Assembly: GCF_030272615.1 (NCBI RefSeq)
Contig: NC_081412.1
Span: forward strand, 39,486,791 to 39,550,790
Reading direction: 5' to 3'
Source: Cryptomeria japonica
Taxonomy: Eukaryota; Streptophyta; Pinopsida; Cupressales; Cupressaceae
DNA length: 64,000 bases
In this document: positions 8,752 to 21,200 of the stretch, one piece after another
Numbering within the stretch: the stretch's first letter is position 1
How the letters are laid out: each line of letters begins with the position of its first letter
Made by a program: the position numbers and the translations under genes
The notes under the pieces: model-generated
Told to the model about the DNA's origin: nothing
What the model saw: the letters and a program-made list of their open reading frames with translations, nothing else
Databases searched by the model: none

Positions 8752-11640
8752 GAAACCTGGAGGAGGGAGTGGAGGATGGAAAAAAGCAAAATAAGAGAAA
8801 CTCTTGGAAGGAAACGAAAAGATGTTTGTCCAATAGGTTAAGAGATGGTTTACAATCAACCCGACGCTTGGAAATGATGGTGAGAATGTCTCTTTGAATA
8901 TTTTTTTCCTCCTCAACATTTGTCATTTTGTATGGTCCTTTTGCCTGAAATGATTATTGTATGTTGTGCCTATGTCAGGTCTGCCATTTGGGATCGAATT
9001 GCCTGTTCCAGATTATGCATTCAGATTTATATATGTTCATGTGGATTTTGTTTCATTATGGTTGGAGGTTTCTCATGTTGGTTCAGATGCCTTTGTTTCA
9101 ATAAAGCTAATCTGTTTGTGAATTCTTCTTAAATCTAATATGAATTTAATTAGCCTGTTTTTTATTTTATATATGCAGTATGAATTTTATTTTATTTTAT
9201 TGTTAATAGTATGCATGGATTGTCCAAATAAATAAAAATTGGAAAAATATCAGTGAACAAAAAGTACAAAAAAAATTTAAATTGAGATTTAAAACGAATA
9301 AAAAACACTTGTACTAGAAATTTTAAGGTATTTTAATAGCATAGAGTGATATAGAGCAAATAAAATTGAGAGTCTAGTCTATCAATTGTGGAATATAAAT
9401 TTTTCACTTGTGTTCATATCAATCATCGTATCCATTGCATAATGCATATTTCATAATACATAAATAATAAGTTAATAGTTCTCAAATTTTTTATTTATTA
9501 CAATTTTGAACTAAGAAATTAAGTACAAAGTTTTAAAAAAATAAACATAGTAACTACTTCTTGTTATTATGAAGAGAGTTTTGGTTGCATATCCTAATGA
9601 TGAAGTTGTTGGATCAAAGCCTCTCTTAAATCATTCAACCACATCATTATCCTAGTTGCATTGCTTAAGGAGAGCATAATCATCATCTTAAATAATGTCA
9701 TCATTTGAAATCCACTTAAAATTTGGATCAATTTTGTTGAGTTCAATTGGTTTGTCATCCTCGATGAGATTCGATTTTGTTTACATAGGAATTGGTTTTG
9801 GTAATAGAAAATGAAAAAATAATAATTACAATTTTAATTATGACCACAAGTGTTCCAAACCCTAATCTTGAGCTTATTTTATCTTAGGCAAAGGTTGTGG
9901 TGGATGAGCACCATGTTAGTCATCCATTATCTTAGATAGTTGCTTTTTTGGTATATATATTTGTCCAAAAACATTGCAAATATGCTTACAAGGAAATGAA
10001 TTGCATGGCCATCTCAAGATGTGTCTTGCCATCTATTTAAGATTGTTGACTTCTCAACCAAAAAATTCCACCATTACAATAATAAATATAAATTATTTCA
10101 AGATTATATGATGTAAGATATACCAAAAGCTTAACACTTCTAAAATGCATATTCACAATACTAAGATACTATTCAAAGACCTTGCATGACAATTATATTT
10201 GGAAAAAACCTTGCTTGTACATTGGTAACTTTGTCATCATTGTGTGCATACATTTTGTTTTTAGGGTATGGAAGCATTTCGAGAACTCTTGAAGGTTTAT
10301 TAATTTAGATTTTAGATATAGGTGGATGAGTTTTATCTAGTAAGATTAAGGCCAAAGACCTCTTTGTAATTCTATTTTTGGGGTACTAAACTAAGATTTT
10401 CCTCACTTTATTTTTTTTATTTGAAGAGTTTGCTCATAGGTATGTGCATCTTTATTTATGACGTTTAGTTTGTTTTGTTTAATTTCTTTGTCCAATTAAT
10501 GCTATTTGAATTTAGACTCGTATACTCTTTTTAACTAAGAATTAAATGTGTTGTTAGTTAACAAGTGTGAGGAATGCCCTCATTTGTGGATCAAGCGATA
10601 TTAGAGAAAGTTCATTCCTTTGAGAGGTGTCGTGAGTGATTTTCAAGTTTATGTACATTACTAGATTGAATGGAAATATTGTTCTACTTTAGCAAAGAGA
10701 GATTGAATCCCCTAAGTAGACAAGGGATTTGAGAATCATGTCAAGAGAAGAAGAATATAGATGTCAAAGAAAGGTTCTCCAAGATGGAGGGTGTCATTGT
10801 ATGTTTATGTTACTTTGTGGAGACCATGGAGAGCCTTATGGAAGTCCCTATCAAGGGATTGGAAAAAATAATTCCAATGAAGAGGAAGTATGCAAGATGG
10901 AGAAGAGAAAGCCTCTATAAGAGGTGGAGGGCCAATGTTGAAACACCACCATTTGAAGGATGTGTCAAATGTAGATTTTTTTTACAATTGGATTGCAAAG
11001 ATTGAGGTTTATTTCAATGTCCATTTTTTTGCAATGTACACACTCACTCTAGATTATAAGTGAATGGAAACTTGTAGCCACATAATGACAATTTTCACAT
11101 AACCCAAAAGAGAAATATATGCAAAGAAGTATTCAAAATTCACATGCAAGAGAATAGATGACATACCCATCAAAGATGACACAAGATATACCACGGGAAA
11201 ACCCTCAAGAGAGAAAAATGCATCCATGCTTAATGTATTATTAAGCAATGCAAACATTGCAATACATCTTTAGAACCTCCATGAACACCTCTGCAACATC
11301 AAGCCTCTCTGATGCATCCTCCATGTGTCTGAGCATAAATCCACACATCCTATGGCATGCCTCACATATGCACTCTTTAGAAGAAGACTTAAAACCCCAA
11401 CTAGCCAACCTTAGCCAACTACCCTTGTGTTTGTTTCTATAGAAACAAGCTCACACAAAACCACCAAGTGGTATTACATAAAACCATCTAACTAATACCA
11501 TGAGAGTACAAATCCATTGATCCCTCATTTAATATTGTGTACTAAGTTTTCACTTTATTGATATTTCATCAACATTTTTTATATATGTTTTTGAATGTGA
11601 GACTCCACATTAAATATGTTTTCTAATGTTACAACACAAA
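8752..11640. other. 3' flank of PPR1 and gene-free AT-rich sequence
   Basis: The first part (to about 9080) is paralogous to the 3' flank of the orphan PPR fragment near 54.45-54.72 kb. For example, TTGTATGTTGTGCCTATGTC at 8956-8975 matches a related string near 54625. Beyond about 9.1 kb nothing is recognisable. Small open frames near 10.73-11.0 kb have no known domain and are not called as genes. Confidence 0.45.
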
Positions 11641-11649
11641 AAAATGGCC

Positions 11650-14600
11650 CCAAGAATGTTAACTCCTAGTGAGCACGTACTTCTAGTTCCACGTAGGTGC
11701 ACCATACACATAATAATAGATTAAACATTATTCAAGGTTTACAACACCTAATTTTTAATAGTTTGCCGTTTTTGGTATACATTGCATAAGGGGTAACAAG
11801 TAACCTAAAACATGAACAAGGGAGCAATCCTTATAGCTACATATACCATCAAGGAATCAACTAGTGCTCATTATCCTCCATCAAGATACATGTAACAAGA
11901 AACAAAGCGACCACCATCTCAAACACGAATACTCTCACCTCCATGCCAATGCACAAAGATAAAAGGCCATCCAAAGAGAAGCCACACTATCTATCACAAT
12001 CAAGCATAAGTCCTACCTCAACTAATATCCAAGATGCAAACACTCAATCCAAAAGTACCAATATGCACCAATAGATGTCAAAAATCCATATCCATAGCTA
12101 AAATAGCACCCACAACAAGTGCTAGCACATCCAACTACCTCAAAGGTATACTAAACATAGTAAACTCATGCCATAAAAATATACAACTCATAAACCACAA
12201 TCACAAGCTCCATGTACAAACCTGTCAAAAAATAACATACACGTCCAAAAAATCTCATTGCATGGGTAATATCAAATCTCAAAATGATCAAGACATATCG
12301 TCTACCAATAGAATCGCGTTGAAGGTGTAACCAATATCATTTAGTGCCAAGGAACATCCACATTGATATGCAAAGACTCTCCATGCCCAACAAAGGAAAG
12401 ATATAAAAGGAACCTACATGTCATCACACAAAGAACAAGTGAAAACCTGTGACTGCAAACTAGTGATCATCATAACTCCAACCAAATCTCAAAACCACAG
12501 TCATGTTAAACTAAACATCCAAGAAGATAACCAAGACCAAAGAGAGAAACTACAAATCATAAGCATGTAACATGTCCTTTTACATACACCTCTAAATGCA
12601 ACATTACGTCAAGTATGATCTCCTCCATAACACCCCAAATGAAAAGCCATAACAACACCCAACCTATTCAATCTCATGGATCAAACACAGCATAAGTATC
12701 ATGTAACCAACATGGATGTAGGCCCCTCTCTAACTAAGAATATCAGTCTCAAATTTAAAACTCACAAAGAAGGAAATCAGCCCAATAACCTATCTCCTAA
12801 TATGCTCATAATGACACCATAACATCAACTCCTATACTCCTATACACAAGGAGATAGCCATGTTATCCATCCCTCAAAATGAAACCTTCAAAACTAGCCA
12901 TCTACCCATAGCTCAACATCCATATTAGTGAAAGATAAGCATAAAGCATAATGCACATGAAAGAAACAATGGGCAATATTTCTCAAATAATAAATTGTTG
13001 AGTGGACCAAGAGTGGGGAATGACAATGATCCTCTAAGATATCCAAGTCGTCATGACTTATTTAAGAACAATATCCTCATAGGTCCATGTTGAAGACACA
13101 TCCAACCAAGGTGTAGGATCTTCAAACTTTCTTGCAGAATTCTCATCAAGAGTATCCATCTCAAAACATGTCTCCAATCATAAGAGAACTCCAAATGTCA
13201 CCTAAGTCTCCATATATCCATGAGTACTTGTAATCATTCAATCCATGTCAAACTCCAAAAGCAATTTAGCATCATCATGAAGTAATCAAACAAATGATCA
13301 AAGTACTAAACAAAGAGAACCAATCAAGATCAATGTCAAATCTCTAATCACAAATCAAGAACATAAATATGACAACATGACCTAATCATATCCTCCTAGG
13401 AAATCACATGCTCCATATGAAAATAGCAAATACACATATAATGCAAAAACTCTTAACACATGACCAAGAGTATTCCATGGCATAATGCAAAGCATCCTCT
13501 AAACCAAGGAATACTTGTTAAAGTTAACAAGTCATGACACCTCAATTAAAGACTCCATGAGTTCTCCATGGTTCAAAAATGTCAACATCTACAATTCACA
13601 TGAAGATAACCATCTCCCTATAATGAGCCTACAAATTTGAAAGACCCTTATGTAACAATAGGATCTAAGAGCTCTCACAAAATCATTTACAAAACTAAAG
13701 AAGATCATCCGCCATCCAATGGAAAATCCACATCATTGCCAAAAAATCCCCCTAAACTATGATATTGAGTCATACATGACATCATGATAAAACCATCTCC
13801 TAAATGAAGATCATCCAAGTCTACACACACACAACTAAAGTTTCAGTAACATCATGTGAAACCATGATCTCCAAGACAAGAAGATGCAACTGCCAACAAA
13901 CAATTAGGAATCTATCCTACACCACTAATACATCACTATGAAAAGCTCCCATTGAAAATTGTAACCAAGCTATCCATGACAAAGTGATAAACCATCATGT
14001 TACAAGTCCCAAAATTGACTATACAAGCATTATAAATTATATTTATCCTCCCATTACAAAGCAAACATACCAATGTAAAAATGCCAAAAAAAAGACCAAC
14101 TAACAAAGTATGCATACATATTGAATCAATCTAGTGGATATAGAGAGTTCACTTCTAAGTCATCTCATTGCAGCCAAACAAGTTTTGCATACCTACAAGT
14201 TACATAAATCGTAGATCTAAAACACTCAAACATGCAAACTCATCATCACATAGTAACCTATAAATTGAGATATCAAAAAGAGTAATCCTCTAGACAACGT
14301 GACTCAAACACCAAATCAACTTGAAATTTGATTTTCCAAACATGTCCACATCCAAGTACCATAGTCAAGGAAATAAGAAACAACCTCTTAACATCATATC
14401 AAATCACCATGTTGCCACCATAAACCTGATTATGTCGTGACAATGCAAAAGTGTATCAGCATAACCATGATAGTATAATTAGCATCAATGTTGTACCTAC
14501 ACCCAGCCATCACCTATATGAGACTCCAATTCTCAAATCATGTCCATCCATGTCCTCAAAACCAAAGACAATTTGTGTACTTGCCACCATCAAAGTTTGA

Positions 14601-14900
14601 CTTTGAAAAAAAAAACCTATAAACCTATATGGAGAGGCACCAAATTTTAATGTTAACTGTACTATCATGAATATCACATGAAAATATATACTCCCTCAAT
14701 GTTTCACCTCTTAACTCATTTGGATGCTCACACAATCATACCTTGAATCTCAAACACTTAGAAGTGATCAAACAAGTACACAACTCTCCCTACTCATCAA
14801 ACTTAAAAAATAATAGAACCATTGTGTAGTACATTGTACATGCTCTCCAAAACCTATTTGAAATTGAAAAACTAATTCGTATACAAAAATTATTCTCAAA
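11650..14900. other. G-poor, A/C-rich stretch, probably old repeat sequence
   Basis: For over 3 kb the plus strand is strikingly poor in G and rich in A, C and T, with recurrent words such as CATC, CCAT, ACAA and CTCC and no open frame of note. Such one-sided composition is common in long non-coding parts of plant LTR elements, but no terminal repeats, primer-binding site or coding relic were found to prove this. Ordinary composition resumes by about 15.1 kb. Confidence 0.35.
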
Positions 14901-15359
14901 ATTGTGAAAATGATAACATATGACTTTGAGCCCCCAAAAACCAATCAAAAGTGTAAAATCAAGGAACCAAACATGTACCATTGCATGGTGCTTTGAAACA
15001 AAATTTTCAATGAGTACAAGAAGTCAAAAGATGGACTCATTTAAAAAAACTATCACTTTCAATATATTTAAAACTCAAGTGGTGGTCAACAGGTGGAGCC
15101 ACCAATGACCCCAAGTTTTGCCACCAATGGTGTGCAAAAAAGAGGTGGTGGCACATTTTTAGTTGAAAGATTGAAGCAATATTTAATTATAGTTTGAACA
15201 AAATATTTTTTGGCGGGTTTTATTTTGTAAATTGTGGTGGTTTTAATTATTTAATTGACGGTTTTACAGGGGCAAGGGCTTGCATGACATCAGTGGCCAC
15301 AAGCTGACTAATCTATACTCTGTGTATTACATGTGCAATGTGCAAAGTATGGAAGAGGG

Positions 15360-16240
15360 TGATGGAATCTAAGAACACTGAGAGGGGGGTGAATCAGTGT
15401 TCTACCGGTAAACAAATTTCTGAACATATTGCATATGAACCGTTTAGCAGTAAATAAAATTAAAGCGCATAAACCAAATAATACATAAAGAAGCAACACC
15501 CTGCAAAGGGAAAAACCACAGTGGGGCTAATACCCACAATATCTATATACTTGATCAAGGTATACAAATATTACATGGAGGGGATTGCACATGCAATCAG
15601 GCTCACCACCTAGAGCTCACTGCTCAAACAGAAGTATCGTTGACTTACAAAACAGTATACAATGATTACAAATAAAAATGAACTTATAGATTGCATCTGA
15701 CCATGCTGGATAAGTTCTGGTTTATGCTATGTCAACCTCCTCTATGAACTGGTTTACTGATACTATATTCTACCATGTTTTGCTACCGGTTGGAACTACA
15801 CACAAAAGCTTTTACTCACGGATAAAATCGCATACCATCAATTTCTGATTGATTCACATCCAATCCATCACTAAGAGATCTCCCTTAAGTACCCTTTAAC
15901 TTTTCACCATGTCATCCTTAATGAAGAAAATAAACATGTCGGCCTACACACACTACCAAAAATTCCTTTAAAGAAATTATCAGGGTCACAAGATATCTTA
16001 GACAGGTCCTATACTTAACTGGGTTCCAAATACACGTTACAGGTATCAAGACTAACAAGTTATTAAGGATAAAGAAAAGTGTATATACTAGTTGTGTGTA
16101 GTGTATACCGATTGACCCAATCAAAGAAAAATGATAAGACAATGAATCTTGATGAGAATTATCAGCACTTGGATATGAGTTTCCATCAATGACAACCCTA
16201 AATGCAATTCACCTTACTGGATGAGTGTCAATTGCCAACA
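15360..16240 (-). mobile_element. Solo LTR, Copia-related family, with 5-bp target duplication
   Basis: The element begins TGATGGAATC and ends GCCAACA (plus-strand reading). GAGGG is duplicated at 15355-15359 and 16241-16245. ACACTGAGAGGGGGGTGAATC near the left end and GGGAAAAACCACAGTGGGG about 150 bp in match the other family LTRs. No internal domain is attached, so recombination between two LTRs probably removed it. It ends about 55 bp before the SINE that carries the LINE. Confidence 0.85.
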
Positions 16241-16296
16241 GAGGGGTCTATAGGACCCCCACTATAAAAAAAGGCTTTTTTTTAAATTTCCTGAGT

Positions 16297-16339
16297 TGGC
16301 CTATTGGTGGAGAACTTGTGCTCTTGAAAGAGGTCACAA
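16297..16339 (+). mobile_element. tRNA-derived SINE, 5' half (A box), split by the LINE
   Basis: TGGCCTATTGG at 16297-16307 fits the RNA polymerase III A-box consensus (TRGYNNANNGG). It is followed by GAGAACTTGTGCTCTTGAAAGAGGTCACAA, typical of plant tRNA-derived SINE heads. The missing B box lies immediately past the LINE at 26288-26298. Without the insertion the A-to-B distance is about 32 bp, the normal spacing. The exact SINE start is unknown, perhaps about 16290. Confidence 0.65.
16326..16339 (+). repeat. LINE target-site duplication, left copy
   Basis: GAAAGAGGTCACAA is repeated exactly at 26275-26288, directly after the poly(A) tail. The bottom-strand nick implied is TTTC|AAG, close to the TTTT|AA preference of L1-type endonucleases. 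Confidence 0.9.
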
Positions 16340-16440
16340 ATTAATCATGTGATCATATATAACAATTATATAGATCTGTAATGAAATAAATGTTATAACA
16401 AAATTAATTTCAAGCCGATATATGCGAAAAGCTACAGAGA

Positions 16441-18258
16441 ATGCGAAATTGGTGGAAGAGCCTGCTCAGGACAGAAGGAAGAAGACAGGTATACGCGGAG
16501 GCCCCAAAATGCATAACAGTTGGTTCGACACCATGCAGGGACAGTTGGAAAACAAAGGCAACTCCGGCAGGATTAAACAAAAGGCTTAATGCTAGGTGGA
16601 GGGCAGCATATGCGGAAGATGAACAGAGAGAACAGAAAGCTAATGCAGAAGGGCAATGGCAGATATATTTGTCAAGAAAAACCAAGCGAGCCATGAAAAA
16701 ACAGGGAAGGAAAGTAAATAAGGGCAAAGAATCCGCAAGCTACCATAGAAAAAGGATGAGGTCTCACTCGGCTACAGGAGCAAACAGAATTCCGCTTGGA
16801 AAAAATAGGGCAGTCGAAACAAACCCTAGAATGCAGAAAAGCCAGAACACTTGTATAATTCCAGCGGAGGTATTAAATCCCCTGTGGGAACAATTTGAGC
16901 AAAGGGGAATATATGTTAAATGGCTCGGACATGGAGGAGACATAAAGGAAATCATAGAATGGTGGTATGAGCAATTTCCGAGACAGGTAAGTATAGCGAT
17001 CCTTGAAAATGGCTTCCTTTCAATTTTATGTGATAAGAATAAAACAAAAAATGAAATTCTATATGGAAAATTGAGATTATTTAAAGGATATGGGTTTATC
17101 TGTAATGAATGGCAACCAAATTTTGATCCTAGGGTTTTCAGACCTGATAAGTGGCTCAAATGGGTTGATTTGGGTCCGATTCCGATGGAATTTGTAAATC
17201 TTAATGTGCTGGAATACATTGGCAATCATTTTGGGTGTTATATGGGATGTGAGGGATTAGAAAGAGAAGACTTATCCAGACACATCAAATTATTAATTAA
17301 GATTACAAGCGAAATATCCTCCATTCCTGATACTGTTATAGAAACAGAGAGAGGAAAGTGGAAAATTCGCCCCTCCTTTTATGAAGGGGAAATAGATGAA
17401 TTGGATGTTTGGGTGAGGGAGTTAAAAGAAGAGGCGACAGAACCTAAAAAGGGAGAAGAAGAAAGTGGGGGGAAAATTCCTGAAAGCAATTTCTGTGAAT
17501 TATCACTGGAATTACAAAACCCTAACCCTAGTATCGAATTAGATAATTTAAACCCCAGTAATAGGCTTGAATCAGAAAACAACATTATCCAAACCGAAGA
17601 AAAGGAACCGGTTTCCCTAAATCAACAACATTTAGTAAGACCAAAAGACAAGGAAATTATAGTCAAAGAAATCGAGAACCTTAAAGAATTAATCAAAGAT
17701 ACAGAGATGCTCAAAGCGGAAGCAGAATTAGCTTTAGGCAATATAATCAGCACACAAGATAAAGAGGTTACATCGGGGCAGAGGTCACCTAGGTTTGAGT
17801 CTAATCAGAACCATTCTCATGAAGAGGAATTGGGCAACGAACCTCTGTTAGAAGCAGCGATAGAAGTATTTGAGAATAATATGGTGCAAGAACTTACACC
17901 AGAAGAAGAAGAGGAACGCTGCTCCATAATCAAGGAACTAATGGCATCTATGGAAGATGATGACATTAGAGAGGTTAGGAAAGAACTAGGGTTCCCTGAA
18001 ATCAGTAGCCAGAGGGCAGACTCAATAAACTCTCCTATATCAGTTAGGACTGATGCTAAAATTAAATCAAAGGAAGTATTAGGGATTAAGAATACCTATT
18101 CAGGGAAAGCTCAACCTGATTGTGCTAAACTTGTCAAATCCCGAGGGAGGAAATCCCTAGGGGAATTAAGATCCCAAGTGGGGAATGCAAAGGATCAAGG
18201 CAAACTAACTGCCTTTTTCGAAAATGGGAAGGGGATGGGCCTTCCCATATCACAATGA
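16441..18258 (+). CDS. LINE ORF1 protein (nucleic-acid-binding)
   Basis: 605 residues from the ATG at 16441, intact. The N-terminal ~110 residues are very basic (KTKRAMKKQGRKVNKGKES, RKRMRSHS), suiting RNA binding. Residues about 140-300 (VLNPLWEQFEQRGIYVKWLG, FLSILCDKNKTKNEILYGKL, FDPRVFRPDKWLKWVDLGPI) resemble the DUF4283-type, RRM-like fold of plant LINE ORF1 proteins. The C-terminal half is acidic and helical (EEEERCSIIKELMASMEDDD), probably coiled coil. No CCHC zinc knuckle is seen. In L1 elements ORF1p coats element RNA and acts as a chaperone. The stop codon overlaps the ORF2 start (ATGA), suggesting termination-reinitiation. Domain assignment is by eye. Confidence 0.8.
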   Translation: MRNWWKSLLRTEGRRQVYAEAPKCITVGSTPCRDSWKTKATPAGLNKRLNARWRAAYAEDEQREQKANAEGQWQIYLSRKTKRAMKKQGRKVNKGKESASYHRKRMRSHSATGANRIPLGKNRAVETNPRMQKSQNTCIIPAEVLNPLWEQFEQRGIYVKWLGHGGDIKEIIEWWYEQFPRQVSIAILENGFLSILCDKNKTKNEILYGKLRLFKGYGFICNEWQPNFDPRVFRPDKWLKWVDLGPIPMEFVNLNVLEYIGNHFGCYMGCEGLEREDLSRHIKLLIKITSEISSIPDTVIETERGKWKIRPSFYEGEIDELDVWVRELKEEATEPKKGEEESGGKIPESNFCELSLELQNPNPSIELDNLNPSNRLESENNIIQTEEKEPVSLNQQHLVRPKDKEIIVKEIENLKELIKDTEMLKAEAELALGNIISTQDKEVTSGQRSPRFESNQNHSHEEELGNEPLLEAAIEVFENNMVQELTPEEEEERCSIIKELMASMEDDDIREVRKELGFPEISSQRADSINSPISVRTDAKIKSKEVLGIKNTYSGKAQPDCAKLVKSRGRKSLGELRSQVGNAKDQGKLTAFFENGKGMGLPISQ

Positions 18259-21200
18259 GAGTCATAAGTTGGAATGTTAGGGGCATGAATGCCCCTAACA
18301 AACAGCGCCTGGTTAGACGCTTCATATCTAACAATTATGGTGAACTCACCCTTCTCCAAGAAACTAAGTTGGTTTCTAACGAGATTGAAGCCTTTAAAAA
18401 GAAAGTAGGGAGATTAGAATCTGTATTCGTAGAATCAACAGGGGCAGCAGGGGGATTGGGAATTATTTGGAATCCGAGGAAAGTATCATTCTCTCCTTTG
18501 GTTGGGAATAGAAATTGGCTTGGGGGGGGAGATTACTACACATAATAGCAATCTATCTCTCTACCTTATAAACGTATATGGGCCAATCCATGATAGAGAT
18601 AAACGTAGGGTCTGGTATGAAATTAGTAACTGGCTGATTAGGGATCCGAATAAGAATTATATAATAGGGGGGGATTTTAATGCAATTCTCGACTTATCAG
18701 AAAAAAACGGAGGTCTACGAAGAGAGTCTCAATCTCTCAAAGATTTCCGAAATTGGGTAAAACAGGAGAGCTTAGTAGACATTAAAACCAATAATGGGTT
18801 CTTTACCTGGAATAATAGAAGAAATGGATTTACCCAAATAGCAAAAAGACTAGACAGATTTTTATTCAAAGGTGTGTTGTCAGCCTTTCCATTCAATTTA
18901 TCTGCTTCCATATTACCAGCCTCAGGTTCGGATCATTATCCGATACTCCTTCACATAGAAGAGGCGGTAAAACCTATAAGATGCCCATTTAAATTTGAAA
19001 GAATGTGGCTTCAAAGTCCCAGATTCTTTGATCTGGTTGAAAAATGGTGGGGAGAAGCAGAGTTTCAGGGATCCAAAATGTTCTGCCTAATAAGCAAAAT
19101 GAAGTATGTTAAGAATAAGTTACTTAAATGGAATAGGGAAGAATTCGGGGATATATTTCTGACTAAAACATCTATAGAAAAGGAAATAAAGGAATTAAAC
19201 GAGAGAGTATTTAAGGAGGGGATGAATCAGGACTACTATCTCAAGGAGAAAGAACTTCTTAGGAAATATGAGGATATTCTTTCCAAAGAAGAAATATTCT
19301 GGAGGCAGAAATCTAGAGCAAACTGGCTACAATGTGGAGATAGAAACACCAAGTTTTTTCATAACTGTACTAAAGTGCGTAGAGCAGTTAATACCATAAC
19401 TAGTATTATGGACACTAATGGCAATATGCTAGAAGATCCTAAGAATATTGCAGCAGAGACAATCCGGTACTTCAAAGGGACTTTCAATTCGGAGCAGTCT
19501 GACTTGGACAACACAGTCCGAATAATCAGCAATATCCCCAAAATAATAACCGAAAGACAAAACAGTATTCTAAATAGGAAATTCACAGAGACAGAAATAA
19601 AAGCTGCTCTCGATCAATTCAATCCGGATAAAGCTCCTGGGCCTGATGGTTTTCCAGCTTATTTCTTCCAAAAATGTTGGCACTTCTTAGGAAAAGACGT
19701 GGTGGAAGCTCTAGAAGCAGTAAGAAACTCGAGCAACATTCTTAAAGAAATTAATAATACATTTATTACATTAATTCCAAAACATACTGAGGCAAAGAGA
19801 CTGGATGATTTTAGACCAATCTCGCTTTGTAATACTATTTATAAATTGCTTACTAAGGCTCTTGCCAATAGGTTAAAATATGTGCTTCCAAGTATCATAT
19901 CAGAGGAACAGACAAGTTTTGTACCAGGTAGATCTATATTCGATGGAATAATTATTGCACAGGAAGCAATACACTCATTACAAAAAAATGGGAAGGAGGC
20001 GATGTTGATCAAACTAGACATTAGGAAAGCATATGATCAAGTTGACTGGAGATTTCTATGTAAATGCCTCGAAGCCTTTGGTTTTTCAAAACAATGGGTG
20101 AATTTAATATATTCATGTATATCCACACCAAAATTCTCTATCCTAATAAATGGATCTCCAGAAGGTTTTTTTGGAATATCCAGGGGTATCAGACAAGGGG
20201 ACCCATTATCACCTTTTCTATTTATTATAATGGCGGAGGCCCTTGGAAGATCTATAACAAAGGCCAGAATAGAACATCAATTAGAAGGGATCAAGATTAC
20301 GGAGAATATGGAAGCACTCACGCACCAACAATTTGCGGATGATACCATGCTCCTGGGGAGTGCTAATAGAAGGGAGGCTATGTCATTTAAGAGCATACTC
20401 AACCGATATGCACTTGCCTCTGGGTAGAAAGTTAATCACCGGAAATCAAAGATTTTTTTCTTTAATACCAATTATAGGATAGAAACAGAGATAAGCAGAA
20501 TATTGGAATTCCCAGTAGGGAAACTCCCATGCAAATACCTAGGGATTAACTTAGACAAAGGTAAAGACAAAAAAGTATTATGGAAGAACATCACGGAAAA
20601 AATGAAACAAAAGCTAGATTCGTGGAAGAATAAGTGGTTATCCTCAGCAGGAAGGTTGACGTTGATCAAATCTTGCTTGTCAGCTATACCAATATATCAG
20701 ATGTCATGTATGCAACTACCCAAATGTGCCCAGGCAGACATGATTAGAATCATGAGAGATTTCTTCTGGGGAACAACATCCGAAAAAAAGAAATTTGCCA
20801 TGGTAGCATGGGACAAAGTTAGTCAGCCAAAGAATAAAGTGGGGGTGGGTATTAAGGATTTAGAAGCTCAAAATATGGCACTTGGAGCAAAATTGGTATG
20901 GAAAATGTTCTCCGAGCCAAATCTTAAATGGGTAAAAATCATTAAAGCTAAATACTTGGAAAATTTTGAACCGGATTGTATTTTCCGTACAAAAAACCCC
21001 CCAAAAGGATCGAAAGTGTGGGACTTCCTGGTAAAATGTAGGGACCTAATTAGGAATTGGCTAACTTGGGACATAGCAGATGGTAACAAAGCTCTCTTCT
21101 GGGATGATTCGTGGGGAGGACATGCGGCTCTAAGCAAATCAGGTATTAGTGAGGAAGGTATTGAACTATGCAAAACACAGAGGGGGATATATGTAAGAGA

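Noticed and set aside
8537-9132. Two open frames downstream of PPR1 as separate genes
   Set aside because: They fall within the candidate intron and 3' flank, and the same region in the orphan PPR copy has no open frame.
9540-10080. Possible decayed DNA transposon on the minus strand
   Set aside because: A few residues hinted at a hAT-type zinc finger, but no ordered motif set, terminal inverted repeat or target duplication could be found.
10729-11005. Overlapping short plus-strand frames
   Set aside because: They are short, overlap each other in different frames, and have no motif or paralogue in the window.
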